From assembly GCA_052144935.1 (NCBI GenBank), contig JBKQPR010000254.1:1-64000 (forward strand): DNA of 64,000 nt. The letters run 5' to 3'. The position numbers and the translations under genes were made by a program. This DNA is from JOPF133 sp052144935 (GTDB lineage: Bacteria; Acidobacteriota; Terriglobia; Bryobacterales; Bryobacteraceae). Below the pieces are notes generated by a model that had not been told where the DNA came from, did not search any database, and saw only the letters and a list, made by a program, of their open reading frames with translations. Of this stretch, positions 42,582-50,253 are shown in pieces; the first letter of the stretch is position 1; each line of letters begins with the position of its first letter.

Positions 42582-44055
42582 CCTGCTGGCCGCCTTGGGA
42601 GCCTGGGCGCAGCCCGCGGGTCCCCCGGCCCAGGCGGTGGCGTCCGCCCCACCAGCGGCGCCCGGCCCGCAAGTATCCGCGGCGCCGGCCCAGCCTGCGA
42701 CGCCCGGCCCGCAAGTGTCCTCGGCGTCCGCCCAGCAAGCGGCGTCCGCCCCACCAGCGGCGCCCGGCCAGCAAGTATCCACCGCGCCGACCCAGCCTGC
42801 GGCGCCCGGCCAGCAAGTATCCTCGGCGTCCGCCCCGCCAGCGGCGTCCGCCCCGCAAGTATCCGCAGCGCCGGCTCAGCCTGCCGCGCCCGCCCCGCAA
42901 GCTGCGGCTGTGCCGGCGCCCTCCGCGCCGGCGCCGGCCTCCAAAGCGCCCGCCGTGGCCCTCGTGGACGGCGCCGATCAGGCCCAGTGGCAGACCTGGA
43001 CTGCGAACTTGGGTTGGCGCGTGATCACGCCCGTCTTTCCCGAGGGTACCCCTCCCAACCCGGGCATCGACGTGCGGGTGCAGGCGCTCGCCGCGACGGT
43101 ATCGGCGGCCATCCAAAGCGGTGCGGTGGACGCGGCCCACGTCTACCTGGCGGGGCGCGGCGAGGCGGCCGCGGCGGTCTTCTACACCATCTCTCGAGTC
43201 CCCGATCTGTGGGCCGCCGGATTGGCGCTGGGCGGCTCGCCGAAGCCGGCCATCGATAGCGGCCGCATCTTCGCCGTCAATTTCACCAACGTGCCGGTGC
43301 TGTGGATCGGCAACAGCGCGGAGGACCAGGCGCTGGCGGCCAGGTTGAAATCCGATGGGCTGAACGTGGAGTGGCACCAGGCGGAAGGCCTCGCCAACGC
43401 CGCCATTTTCGACTGGCTCGCCAAACATCAACGCCTGGCCTTCCCGGCGGAAATCGATTGCGAAACCAATTCCCCCAACTTCGCCCGCTGTTATTGGATC
43501 GAGATGGCCAAGTTCGATGTGGGCGAACGCAACGACGTGTTGCCCGGCACTTTTCTCCGGCCGGGCAACCCGGCCACGCTGCAACTCGGAAATTTTTCCT
43601 ATGACCGCGAAGACCCCGGCCCCGGCCTGCTGCTGAACCTGCCGGAAAAATACAACGGTCCGCTGAAAAAGGGCGACCGCCTGATGGCCATCGACGGCAA
43701 GGAGATTCCCAACGCGCGCGAGTACGCCGCCTTCATGGCCAGGGTTACCGCCGAGAAGCAGGTCGCGGTGATGGTGCAGCGAGGCAAGGATCGGGTGCGG
43801 GTGGAGACCCGCATCGTAGTGCCGCGGATAGACCTTCCCCTGACCGCCCGGGTGCAGGCCCAGTATGTGGCCGCCGACAACGACATCCAGATCATCAGCC
43901 GAACCGTGAAGGAGCTGCGCGTCACCATTCCGCCGCAGTGGGCCCTGGGCGCGCGGCTCTACTGGAACGGGCTTTCGCTCGAAAACATCGCCACCCCAGG
44001 ATGTTTGAAGCTGACCGTCGACAAGGAGCTGCTGCATGCCGAAAAATGCCAGTGA
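42529..44055 (+). CDS. Secreted protein: Pro/Ala repeats, degenerate hydrolase domain, PDZ domain
   Basis: A 508-residue exported protein. The signal (CGIISLLAALGAWAQ) is followed by about 105 residues of Ala/Pro/Gln/Val/Ser repeats, then a domain (about 140-300) folded like alpha/beta hydrolases (VALVDGADQAQWQTWTANLG, VYLAGRGEAAAAVFYTI, VPVLWIGNSAEDQ). The nucleophile elbow position reads GRGEA, without Ser, so catalysis is unlikely. A PDZ-like domain follows (about 350-430: GPLKKGDRLMAIDGKEIPNA). Likely a binding or scaffold protein at the cell surface. It is in a run of short overlapping genes, overlapping the DNA glycosylase gene by 20 bases. Confidence 0.65.
   Translation: MTSRNWSRRSAAACGIISLLAALGAWAQPAGPPAQAVASAPPAAPGPQVSAAPAQPATPGPQVSSASAQQAASAPPAAPGQQVSTAPTQPAAPGQQVSSASAPPAASAPQVSAAPAQPAAPAPQAAAVPAPSAPAPASKAPAVALVDGADQAQWQTWTANLGWRVITPVFPEGTPPNPGIDVRVQALAATVSAAIQSGAVDAAHVYLAGRGEAAAAVFYTISRVPDLWAAGLALGGSPKPAIDSGRIFAVNFTNVPVLWIGNSAEDQALAARLKSDGLNVEWHQAEGLANAAIFDWLAKHQRLAFPAEIDCETNSPNFARCYWIEMAKFDVGERNDVLPGTFLRPGNPATLQLGNFSYDREDPGPGLLLNLPEKYNGPLKKGDRLMAIDGKEIPNAREYAAFMARVTAEKQVAVMVQRGKDRVRVETRIVVPRIDLPLTARVQAQYVAADNDIQIISRTVKELRVTIPPQWALGARLYWNGLSLENIATPGCLKLTVDKELLHAEKCQ
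42635..42915 (+). repeat. Degenerate tandem coding repeats (Ala/Pro/Gln)
   Basis: Units containing GCGGCGCCCGGCCCGCAAGT or GCCCGGCCAGCAAGTATCC recur about seven times with short spacers, encoding APGPQVSAAPAQPA-like repeats. They form a flexible stalk after the signal peptide. Confidence 0.8.
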
Positions 44056-44659
44056 CGCGGAGCGGGCGGGATTGAGCCGTAACGCGCCCCCAGCGCCGGC
44101 GCCGCGCCGCTGCGATTGGGCTCGCGACGAAATGTCGATCGCCTATCACGACGCCGAATGGGGCGTGCCGCTGCACGACGACCGCGCGCTGTTCGAATTT
44201 CTCATCCTGGAGGGCGCGCAGGCGGGGCTGAGCTGGTCCACCATCCTGAAAAAGCGCGCGGCCTACCGCGCCGCTTTCGACGGCTTCGACCCGTGCGCGG
44301 TGGCGGAGTATGACGATGCCCGCATGGCGGCCCTGCTGGCCAACGCCGGGATTGTGCGCAACCGGCTCAAGATCCGCTCGGCGGTGGAGAACGCCAAGGC
44401 CTTTCTCGAGGTGCAGAAGGAGTGCGGCAGCTTCGACGCTTACATCTGGGTCTTCACCGGCGGCCGGCCGCTGCGGAACCGCTGGCGGCGACTGGAAGAG
44501 TTGCCCGCGCGCAGCGAGCGCTCCGACGCCATGAGCAAGGATTTGCAGAAGCGCGGTTTCCGTTTCGTGGGGTCGACCATCTGCTACGCCTTTATGCAGG
44601 CTACCGGGATGGTGAACGATCACCTGGTGGGTTGCTTCCGGTATAAAGAGCTGGCGTGA
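44036..44659 (+). CDS. tag: DNA-3-methyladenine glycosylase I
   Basis: A 207-residue Tag enzyme, which removes 3-methyladenine from alkylated DNA. The zinc-snap ligands are visible as RCDWA, YHDAEWG and NDHLVGCF (Cys, His, His, Cys), and LEGAQAGLSWSTILKKR holds the conserved Glu and aromatic pocket residues. An extra N-terminal 25 residues precede the usual start; a later internal start is possible. It overlaps the upstream gene by 20 bases and the next alkyltransferase-like gene by 4 bases, giving a small alkylation-repair operon. Confidence 0.93.
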   Translation: MPKNASDAERAGLSRNAPPAPAPRRCDWARDEMSIAYHDAEWGVPLHDDRALFEFLILEGAQAGLSWSTILKKRAAYRAAFDGFDPCAVAEYDDARMAALLANAGIVRNRLKIRSAVENAKAFLEVQKECGSFDAYIWVFTGGRPLRNRWRRLEELPARSERSDAMSKDLQKRGFRFVGSTICYAFMQATGMVNDHLVGCFRYKELA

Positions 44660-45045
44660 GGCGAGGTGCTGTGAAGCGAGGCGGGGTAACGCGCGAAGAA
44701 GTGGTGAGGCGCTTGCGCCGCATGCCCAAGAGCGCGCAACGCGACGCGGCCTTCCGCAGGGCGATCCGGCAGATACCCAAAGGCAAAGTAGCCACCTACG
44801 GCCAGGTGGCCGCGGCGGCGGGATATCCGCTGTATCACCGGCACGTGGCCCAGTTCCTGCACCGCTCAGGCCACACGTTGCCGTGGCAGCGCGTGGTGGG
44901 AGCGGGAGGGCAAATCAAGCTGAAGTTTGAAGCCGGCCTGGAGCAGCGCACGCGCCTCGAAATGGAGGGCGTGCGCTTCCGTGGCCGTAGAGTGGATATG
45001 GCCGAGCACCAGCACCGGTTCCGGACATGGGAGTTCGAGGAATAG
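44656..45045 (+). CDS. Alkyltransferase-like protein (ATL; MGMT domain without Cys)
   Basis: A 129-residue protein with the MGMT/Ada DNA-binding fold. IPKGKVATYGQVAAAAG is the helix-turn-helix, and the active-site position reads PWQRVV rather than PCHRV, so the alkyl-accepting Cys is replaced by Trp. Such ATL proteins bind O6-alkylguanine and hand it to nucleotide-excision repair instead of reversing it. It starts with GTG overlapping the tag stop by 4 bases. A 35-residue N-terminal arm precedes the domain. Confidence 0.9.
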   Translation: MRRGAVKRGGVTREEVVRRLRRMPKSAQRDAAFRRAIRQIPKGKVATYGQVAAAAGYPLYHRHVAQFLHRSGHTLPWQRVVGAGGQIKLKFEAGLEQRTRLEMEGVRFRGRRVDMAEHQHRFRTWEFEE

Positions 45046-45052
45046 AGGCGGA

Positions 45053-45118
45053 AACCGCTCACTGACGGGTGCACGCTGGGCCCGGCTCCGATCGGAGCCG
45101 CGAGCGTCAGCGGGCGGT
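45053..45118. repeat. REP-like palindromic repeat, family 1 (copy d)
   Basis: Starts ACCGCTCACTGACGGGTG and ends GGAGCCGCGAGCGTCAGCGG, with GGGCCCGGCTC in the middle, the same three blocks as the copy at 5561. It lies between convergent genes. Confidence 0.6.
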
Positions 45119-45231
45119 TGCCTACCTTCACTCGTGTCCGAGGCGCAAAACCGGGCCGAGGCGATATCTACGCTGGCGCCCAGCATCACGGCGAAACGAG
45201 TCTGCTTTCCTTCGAATCGGGTAGAAAGGCT

Positions 45232-46593
45232 TCACGCGATGCGCACGGTTTTAATGTTCACGAACTCGCGGATGCCGTGAACGCTCAACTCGCGGCCGTA
45301 GCCGGAGCGCTTCAGGCCGCCGAAGGGGAGCCGCGCGTCGGAGGCCACCATGCCGTTGATGAACACCATGCCGGCTTCGATCTCGTCGATGAACCGGCTC
45401 TGCTCGGCCGCGTCGCTGGTCCAGGCGCTGGCGCCCAGGCCGAATGCGGTGTCGTTGGCCAGGCGGATGGCGTCGCCGATGCCGCTCGAGCGCAGCAGCA
45501 CGGCCACCGGCCCGAATAGCTCTTCGCGGTACGCCGGGGATGCCGTGGGAATATCGGTCAGCACGGTGGGCGCGTAGTAATTCCCGGGGCGCTCCAGCCG
45601 CCTGCCGCCGGTGAGCACCCGCGCGCCCATTTCCACGGACCGCCGCACCTGCTGTTCGAGGCCTTCCAGAATGGCGGGAGTGGCCAGCGGACCGATCTGG
45701 ATGCTCTCGTCCAGGGGGTCGCCCACCTTGAGCGCCTCCATGGCGGCCACGAAGCGCGCTTCAAATGCGGGGGCCACGGAGCGGTCGACGATGAAGCGCT
45801 TGGCGGCAATGCAGGATTGGCCGTTGTTGATGGTGCGCGCTTCGGCGGCGGTGCGCGCCGTGCGGTCCAGATCAGCCGAGGGCATCACGATGAAGGGATC
45901 GCTGCCGCCCAGCTCCAGGACCGTTTTCTTGATTTGCCGGCCCGCCTGGCTGGCCACTTGCACGCCGGCCTCCTCGCTGCCGGTCAGCGATACGGCCTTC
46001 ACGCGCGGGTCGTCGATCAGCCGGGCGACTTGGTCCGAGCCGATCAGAAGGGTCTGAAAAACGTCCTCGGGGAAACCGGCGCGGCGGAGGAGCTCCTCGA
46101 TGACCAGCGCGCATCCGGGCACATTGGAGGCGTGTTTGAGCAGCCCCACATTGCCCGCCATCAGGGCCGGCGCGGCGAAGCGGAAGACCTGCCAGAACGG
46201 AAAATTCCAGGGCATCACCGCCAGCACCGGCCCTAAGGGCTGATAGCGAAGGAAGCTGCGCCCGGCCCCGGCGTCGATTTCTTCGTCGGCCAGCAGCCGC
46301 TCGCCGTTCTGGGCGTAGTAGCGGCAGCCCGTGGCGCACTTGGCGGCTTCGGCGCGCGCCGCCGCGATGGGCTTGCCCATTTCCAGCGTCATGATGCGTC
46401 CGAAACGGTCGCTCTCGGTTTCCAGAATACCGGCGGCGGCCGCCAGCCAGCGGGCCCGATCCGCCAGCGGAGTGCGGCGATAGGCGTGCCAGGCGGTCAG
46501 GGAACGGGCCAGCCGGGCGTCGATTTCGGCGTCCGTCAGGGCGGGGAAAGTGCGCAGGGTTTTGCCGGTGGCCGGGTTGATCGAGGCAATCAT
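45232..46593 (-). CDS. NAD(P)-dependent succinate-semialdehyde dehydrogenase-type enzyme
   Basis: A 453-residue aldehyde dehydrogenase of the SSADH class (GabD/YneI-like). The nucleotide-binding motif is VMPWNFPFWQV and SLTGSEEAG, the catalytic Glu is in LELGGSDPFIV and the catalytic Cys in NNGQSCIAAKRF. The short N-terminus (MIASINPATGKTL) and length match YneI/Sad-type enzymes, which oxidise succinate semialdehyde to succinate. The start at 46593 follows a duplicated AGAGGAGTTT ribosome site. It follows ilvD closely in the same direction and may be co-transcribed. Confidence 0.9.
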   Translation of the reverse strand: MIASINPATGKTLRTFPALTDAEIDARLARSLTAWHAYRRTPLADRARWLAAAAGILETESDRFGRIMTLEMGKPIAAARAEAAKCATGCRYYAQNGERLLADEEIDAGAGRSFLRYQPLGPVLAVMPWNFPFWQVFRFAAPALMAGNVGLLKHASNVPGCALVIEELLRRAGFPEDVFQTLLIGSDQVARLIDDPRVKAVSLTGSEEAGVQVASQAGRQIKKTVLELGGSDPFIVMPSADLDRTARTAAEARTINNGQSCIAAKRFIVDRSVAPAFEARFVAAMEALKVGDPLDESIQIGPLATPAILEGLEQQVRRSVEMGARVLTGGRRLERPGNYYAPTVLTDIPTASPAYREELFGPVAVLLRSSGIGDAIRLANDTAFGLGASAWTSDAAEQSRFIDEIEAGMVFINGMVASDARLPFGGLKRSGYGRELSVHGIREFVNIKTVRIA

Positions 46594-46621
46594 AAACTCC
46601 TCTACTGAAACTCCTCTACTG
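46594..46621 (-). repeat. 14-bp tandem duplication containing the ribosome site
   Basis: CAGTAGAGGAGTTT occurs twice head to tail directly before the SSADH ATG. The first copy also contains the ilvD stop codon (TAG). The result is two AGGAG sites, only the nearer one at correct spacing. Confidence 0.85.
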
Positions 46622-48562
46622 AGCGGCGTGGGCGAGCGAGCGGTCAAGCGACAGGCCGGGCGACAGGCCGTTAGGGTCGCGCACGGCGCCGCGCGTCAGG
46701 CCGTTCAAGTCGCGCACAGCGCCGCGCGCCGCGCTGGTGGCCATCAACGCGTAGGCTTCCAGGGTGCGCGAAATGGGGCGCACGCGCGAGGCCGGCTTCC
46801 AGGCCCGGTCGCCGCGGGCTTCGATGGCCGCGCGCCGCCCGTCCAGCACGGCTTCGCCAACGGCCAGGCGGATGGAGCGTTTGGGAATATCGATTTCGAT
46901 GCGGTCGCCGTCTTCCCCCAGCGCCAGCGCGCCGCCCTCGGCCGATTCCGGCGACACATGGCCGATCGAAAGGCCGGAAGTGCCGCCCGAAAAACGCCCG
47001 TCGGCGACCAGCGCGCACTGCTTGCCGAGGCCCTTGGATTTCAGATAGCTGGTGGGATAGAGCATCTCCTGCATGCCCGGCCCGCCCCGGGGGCCTTCGT
47101 ACCGGATGACGACCGCTTCGCCCGGCTGTACGCGGTCGCCGAGTATGCCTTCCACGGCATCCTCCTGGCTTTCGAAGACGCGCGCGGGGCCGGCGAAGAC
47201 CAGGTTGGCGGAGTCCACTCCGGCGGTCTTCACCATGCAGCCATCCCCGGCGAGATTGCCATACAAGACCGCCAGGCCTCCATCCTTGCTGAAGGCGTGC
47301 CCGAGATCGCGAATGGCGCCTTTCTCGCGGTCCAGGTCGGCGGACGGGTAGCGGGAAGCCTGGCTGAACGGTTCAGTGGTGCGGATGCCGCCTGGCGCGG
47401 CGCGGTAGAAGGCGAGCGCGTCGGGATCGCCGGCGGCGCGCAGGGCGTCCCGCTGACGTGGGCGTAAGTCCCAATGCTCGATGGCGTCGCCGAGGCTGGG
47501 CGAATGCACCGTGTAGACGTCGCGGTGGAGCAGCCCGCCGCGGTCGAGCTCCGCCAGAATGCCGAACACGGCCCCGGCGCGATGCACATCTTCCACATGC
47601 ACAGTGGCCGAGGACGGCGCCACTTTGCAAATGTTGGGCACGCGGCGGGAGAGGCGGTCGATATCCTGCATGGTGAACGGCACGCCGGCTTCCTCGGCCG
47701 CCGCCAGCAGGTGCAGCACCGTGTTGGTGGAACCGCCCATGGCGATATCCAGCGTCATGGCGTTTTCGAACGCCTGCATGGTGGCGATGGAGCGCGGCAG
47801 CACCGTGGCATCGTCGCCTTCGTAGTAGCGCCGCACCAGTTCGACGATGCGCGCGCCGGCCTCCAGGAACAGCCGTTTACGGTCGGCGTGGGTGGCCACC
47901 AGGGTGCCGTTTCCAGGAAGCGCCAGGCCCAGAGCCTCTATCAGGCAGTTCATCGAATTGGCGGTGAACATGCCGGAGCAGGAGCCGCAGGTGGGACAGG
48001 CGGAACGCCCCATTTCGGCGGTGTCGCGGTCGCTCACGCGCGGGTCGGCTGCGGCCACCATGGCGTCGATCAGGTCCACCGGGCGCACCGTGTCTCCGTG
48101 CATGGCCTGGCCGGCTTCCATGGGGCCGCCCGAAACAAAAATCGCCGGAATGTTCAGGCGCAGCGCGGCCATCAGCATGCCGGGCGTGATCTTGTCGCAG
48201 TTGGAGATGCACAGCAGGGCGTCGGCGCAGTGGGCGTTGGCCATGTACTCGACGCTGTCGGCGATCAGCTCGCGCGAAGGCAGGCTGTAGAGCATGCCGC
48301 CGTGTCCCATGGCGATGCCGTCATCCACCGCGATGGTGTTGAACTCCTTGGCGACGCCGCCGGAGCGTTCGATCTCGCGGGCCACCAGTTGGCGCAGGTC
48401 CTTCAGGTGGACGTGGCCCGGCACGAACTGGGTAAAGGAATTGGCCACCGCCACGATGGGCTTGCCGGAATCGCCATCCTTCATCCCGGTGGCGCGCCAG
48501 AGACTGCGCGCGCCGGCCATGTTGCGGCCGTGGGTGGTGGTGCGGGAGCGGTAGACAGGCAT
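46616..48562 (-). CDS. ilvD: Dihydroxy-acid dehydratase
   Basis: A 648-residue iron-sulfur dehydratase of branched-chain amino acid synthesis, making 2-oxo acids from 2,3-dihydroxy acids. It matches the enteric IlvD from its start ([20 protein letters not shown]). Cluster cysteines are seen in [11 protein letters not shown] and [32 protein letters not shown] and the C-terminal [19 protein letters not shown] complete the family signature. After [11 protein letters not shown], where enteric IlvD ends, there are about 30 extra residues arising from an imperfect repeat of that end. Confidence 0.95.
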   Translation of the reverse strand: MPVYRSRTTTHGRNMAGARSLWRATGMKDGDSGKPIVAVANSFTQFVPGHVHLKDLRQLVAREIERSGGVAKEFNTIAVDDGIAMGHGGMLYSLPSRELIADSVEYMANAHCADALLCISNCDKITPGMLMAALRLNIPAIFVSGGPMEAGQAMHGDTVRPVDLIDAMVAAADPRVSDRDTAEMGRSACPTCGSCSGMFTANSMNCLIEALGLALPGNGTLVATHADRKRLFLEAGARIVELVRRYYEGDDATVLPRSIATMQAFENAMTLDIAMGGSTNTVLHLLAAAEEAGVPFTMQDIDRLSRRVPNICKVAPSSATVHVEDVHRAGAVFGILAELDRGGLLHRDVYTVHSPSLGDAIEHWDLRPRQRDALRAAGDPDALAFYRAAPGGIRTTEPFSQASRYPSADLDREKGAIRDLGHAFSKDGGLAVLYGNLAGDGCMVKTAGVDSANLVFAGPARVFESQEDAVEGILGDRVQPGEAVVIRYEGPRGGPGMQEMLYPTSYLKSKGLGKQCALVADGRFSGGTSGLSIGHVSPESAEGGALALGEDGDRIEIDIPKRSIRLAVGEAVLDGRRAAIEARGDRAWKPASRVRPISRTLEAYALMATSAARGAVRDLNGLTRGAVRDPNGLSPGLSLDRSLAHAAQ

Positions 48563-48643
48563 GGGTTTATTTTCCTACGATAGCAGGGCGGCGCGGGGGA
48601 GCGGCGGCGCGTTATTCTATAGCAGTTCCCAGCGGAGGTTCGT

Positions 48644-49459
48644 GTGAAAGCAACGTGCATCTGCCTGTTCGGCGCAGCCGGATTCGTCCTGCTCGGTCAG
48701 TCGCGGCCGGCGACCGCGCCGCTGGCGTTCGAGGTCGCCTCGGTGAAGCCCAGCGTCTCCGGAAATAACGGAGTCCGGGGAGGCTGCCATGGGATCGATT
48801 CCACGTACACTGCCAGGCAACAAGCGGAAGCGCCACCGCTCGGGCGATGCGTGATCACGGACGGACGCCTCAGCCATTTGATCGCCATCGCCTGGAGCTT
48901 GGGTTCTATGCTGTCGCTCAAGAGCGGTCCGGAGTGGATCGCCGGTGGAGTCGAGCGGTTCAACGTGGAGGCGAAATCGGAGGACCCCACCAAAACGACC
49001 GAGCAACAACTCCTCACCATGCTCCAGAACCTGCTGGTGGACCGGTTCCAACTGAAGTATCACCGCGAAACGGCGGAAAAGCCGGGATTCGCGTTGCTGG
49101 TGGGTAAGAACGGATCAAAGCTCCAGGAATCGAAAAGCGAGGAAACGCGGATGGCATTCAGCGGTCCCGACGGCGCCGCGATGCTCAAACCAGGGCCGGG
49201 CCAGCCCATCTCCATGAAGGCTCGCAAGGTTTCGATGGCGATGCTAGTCAGTGTCCTTTCCGGAATCGGAGGGCATGGCCAGGGAGTAGACAAAACCGGA
49301 CTCCAGGGCGAGTACGATTTCACGCTGTCGTGGGACGAGGACGCCGGCCCGTCGCTCTCTACGGCGCTCGGCCAGCAACTGGGGCTTCGTTTAGAGTCGC
49401 AGAAGGTGCCGACATCCTACTTCGTGGTCGATTCCGCGCAAAGGCCCAGCGCGAATTGA
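48644..49459 (+). CDS. TIGR03435-family secreted protein
   Basis: A 271-residue protein with N-terminal signal and the Acidobacteriota-expanded TIGR03435 (DUF3738) pattern: FEVASVKPS near residue 30, a variable Cys-containing loop, QLLTMLQNLLVDRFQLKYHRE in the middle, and the C-terminal TGLQGEYDFTLSW. Function is unknown; copies are often next to M56 peptidase or sigma factor genes. The start GTG at 48644 follows CGGAGGTT. This is the clearest lineage marker in the window. Confidence 0.92.
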   Translation: MKATCICLFGAAGFVLLGQSRPATAPLAFEVASVKPSVSGNNGVRGGCHGIDSTYTARQQAEAPPLGRCVITDGRLSHLIAIAWSLGSMLSLKSGPEWIAGGVERFNVEAKSEDPTKTTEQQLLTMLQNLLVDRFQLKYHRETAEKPGFALLVGKNGSKLQESKSEETRMAFSGPDGAAMLKPGPGQPISMKARKVSMAMLVSVLSGIGGHGQGVDKTGLQGEYDFTLSWDEDAGPSLSTALGQQLGLRLESQKVPTSYFVVDSAQRPSAN

Positions 49460-49546
49460 GGGCCTCTCGGGAACGCGAAGCCGCCGGGACGCGAGCCGGT
49501 GTCGGTTAAACCTTGCCCACCGCCGGCACCAGGCGCTTCGGGACCC

Positions 49547-49930
49547 CTATAAACCAAGCGTCTCCTCAAACCGGTAAGCGGCAAGAGTCTCAGCAAAATA
49601 TTCCATAGCCCGCTCTCTGGCGCGCTTGGAAACGGGTATAGCGCGGCCGCTCCGCAACCGTTTTCCAATCTCGACAACTGTTCCAGGTTCGACCGCTTCG
49701 GCGAACTCCAGAACATGATGGCCGATTTCGTGATAGAGGCGGCGTTCGATCGCCTCCACCAGATCGCGGCCAGCCTCCGAGACCGACTTCAATTCTTCGG
49801 AAATGAACTCGCGACCGTAGGATGATGGTGCCCGCTGTGCGTGGATGGTAATATCCGCCGTCGACGGATCGTAGGAGCCGTTCCACTCCGGATTCGGCAA
49901 TCTGCCCGAAACCCAGTTTTCCGAGCTCAT
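49547..49930 (-). CDS. Small zinc-metallopeptidase-like protein (HEIGHH)
   Basis: A 127-residue protein. LYHEIGHHVLEF is a classical HExxH zinc motif, and a downstream helix YFAETLAAYRFE gives a likely third Glu ligand, the gluzincin pattern. The N-terminal part (GSYDPSTADITIHAQR) forms a beta edge as in mini-metallopeptidases encoded near phage or toxin modules. No signal peptide or other domain. It has no ribosome site I can identify and stands alone between the TIGR03435 and SNF2 genes. Target unknown. Confidence 0.6.
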   Translation of the reverse strand: MSSENWVSGRLPNPEWNGSYDPSTADITIHAQRAPSSYGREFISEELKSVSEAGRDLVEAIERRLYHEIGHHVLEFAEAVEPGTVVEIGKRLRSGRAIPVSKRARERAMEYFAETLAAYRFEETLGL

Positions 49931-50253
49931 TCCTTTCCAGAAATGCGACCAACCTGGGGTCGCCGCGCAAGGCTCCGCAGAACCTCTCGGGTCGGCTCCT
50001 CAGGCAAGGAGGAACAGAAGCTCCGTACATGCGTGCCTGCCGCAAGGGGCGACTGTCCAGTCCGGCCCCCTCACTGGATCCATGAAAGGAACCGATCGTA
50101 ACACCTTCACCAATCGCGCCGCGCACCATAGCCGGCCGGATTGACCAAGCTGCGCTGGTGGTGGAGCGCCGTTTCTCGTGAGTCGGACAGGAGCCCCGGC
50201 GCCGATCCGTTATACAATGAGAAGAAGCCTCCCCAAGGTAGTTCTTTCACGCG
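49931..50253. other. Intergenic stretch upstream of the SNF2 gene
   Basis: No supported gene. Near its right end TATACAAT (50211-50218) looks like a -10 box for the SNF2 gene, about 35 bases before the ATG. The left part may contain lost 5' sequence of the metallopeptidase-like gene. Confidence 0.4.

Noticed and set aside
42635..42915. Possible CRISPR-like array
   Set aside because: The repeats are contiguous, in frame with a secreted protein, have no unique spacers of constant length, and no cas gene is present.
42547..44037. A 496-codon Gly/Arg-rich frame antisense to the PDZ repeat protein
   Set aside because: Its collagen-like Gly-Arg repeats are the complement of the Ala/Pro codons; no start site or partner.
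47474..48583. A 369-codon frame antisense to ilvD
   Set aside because: Mirror frame of a highly conserved gene.
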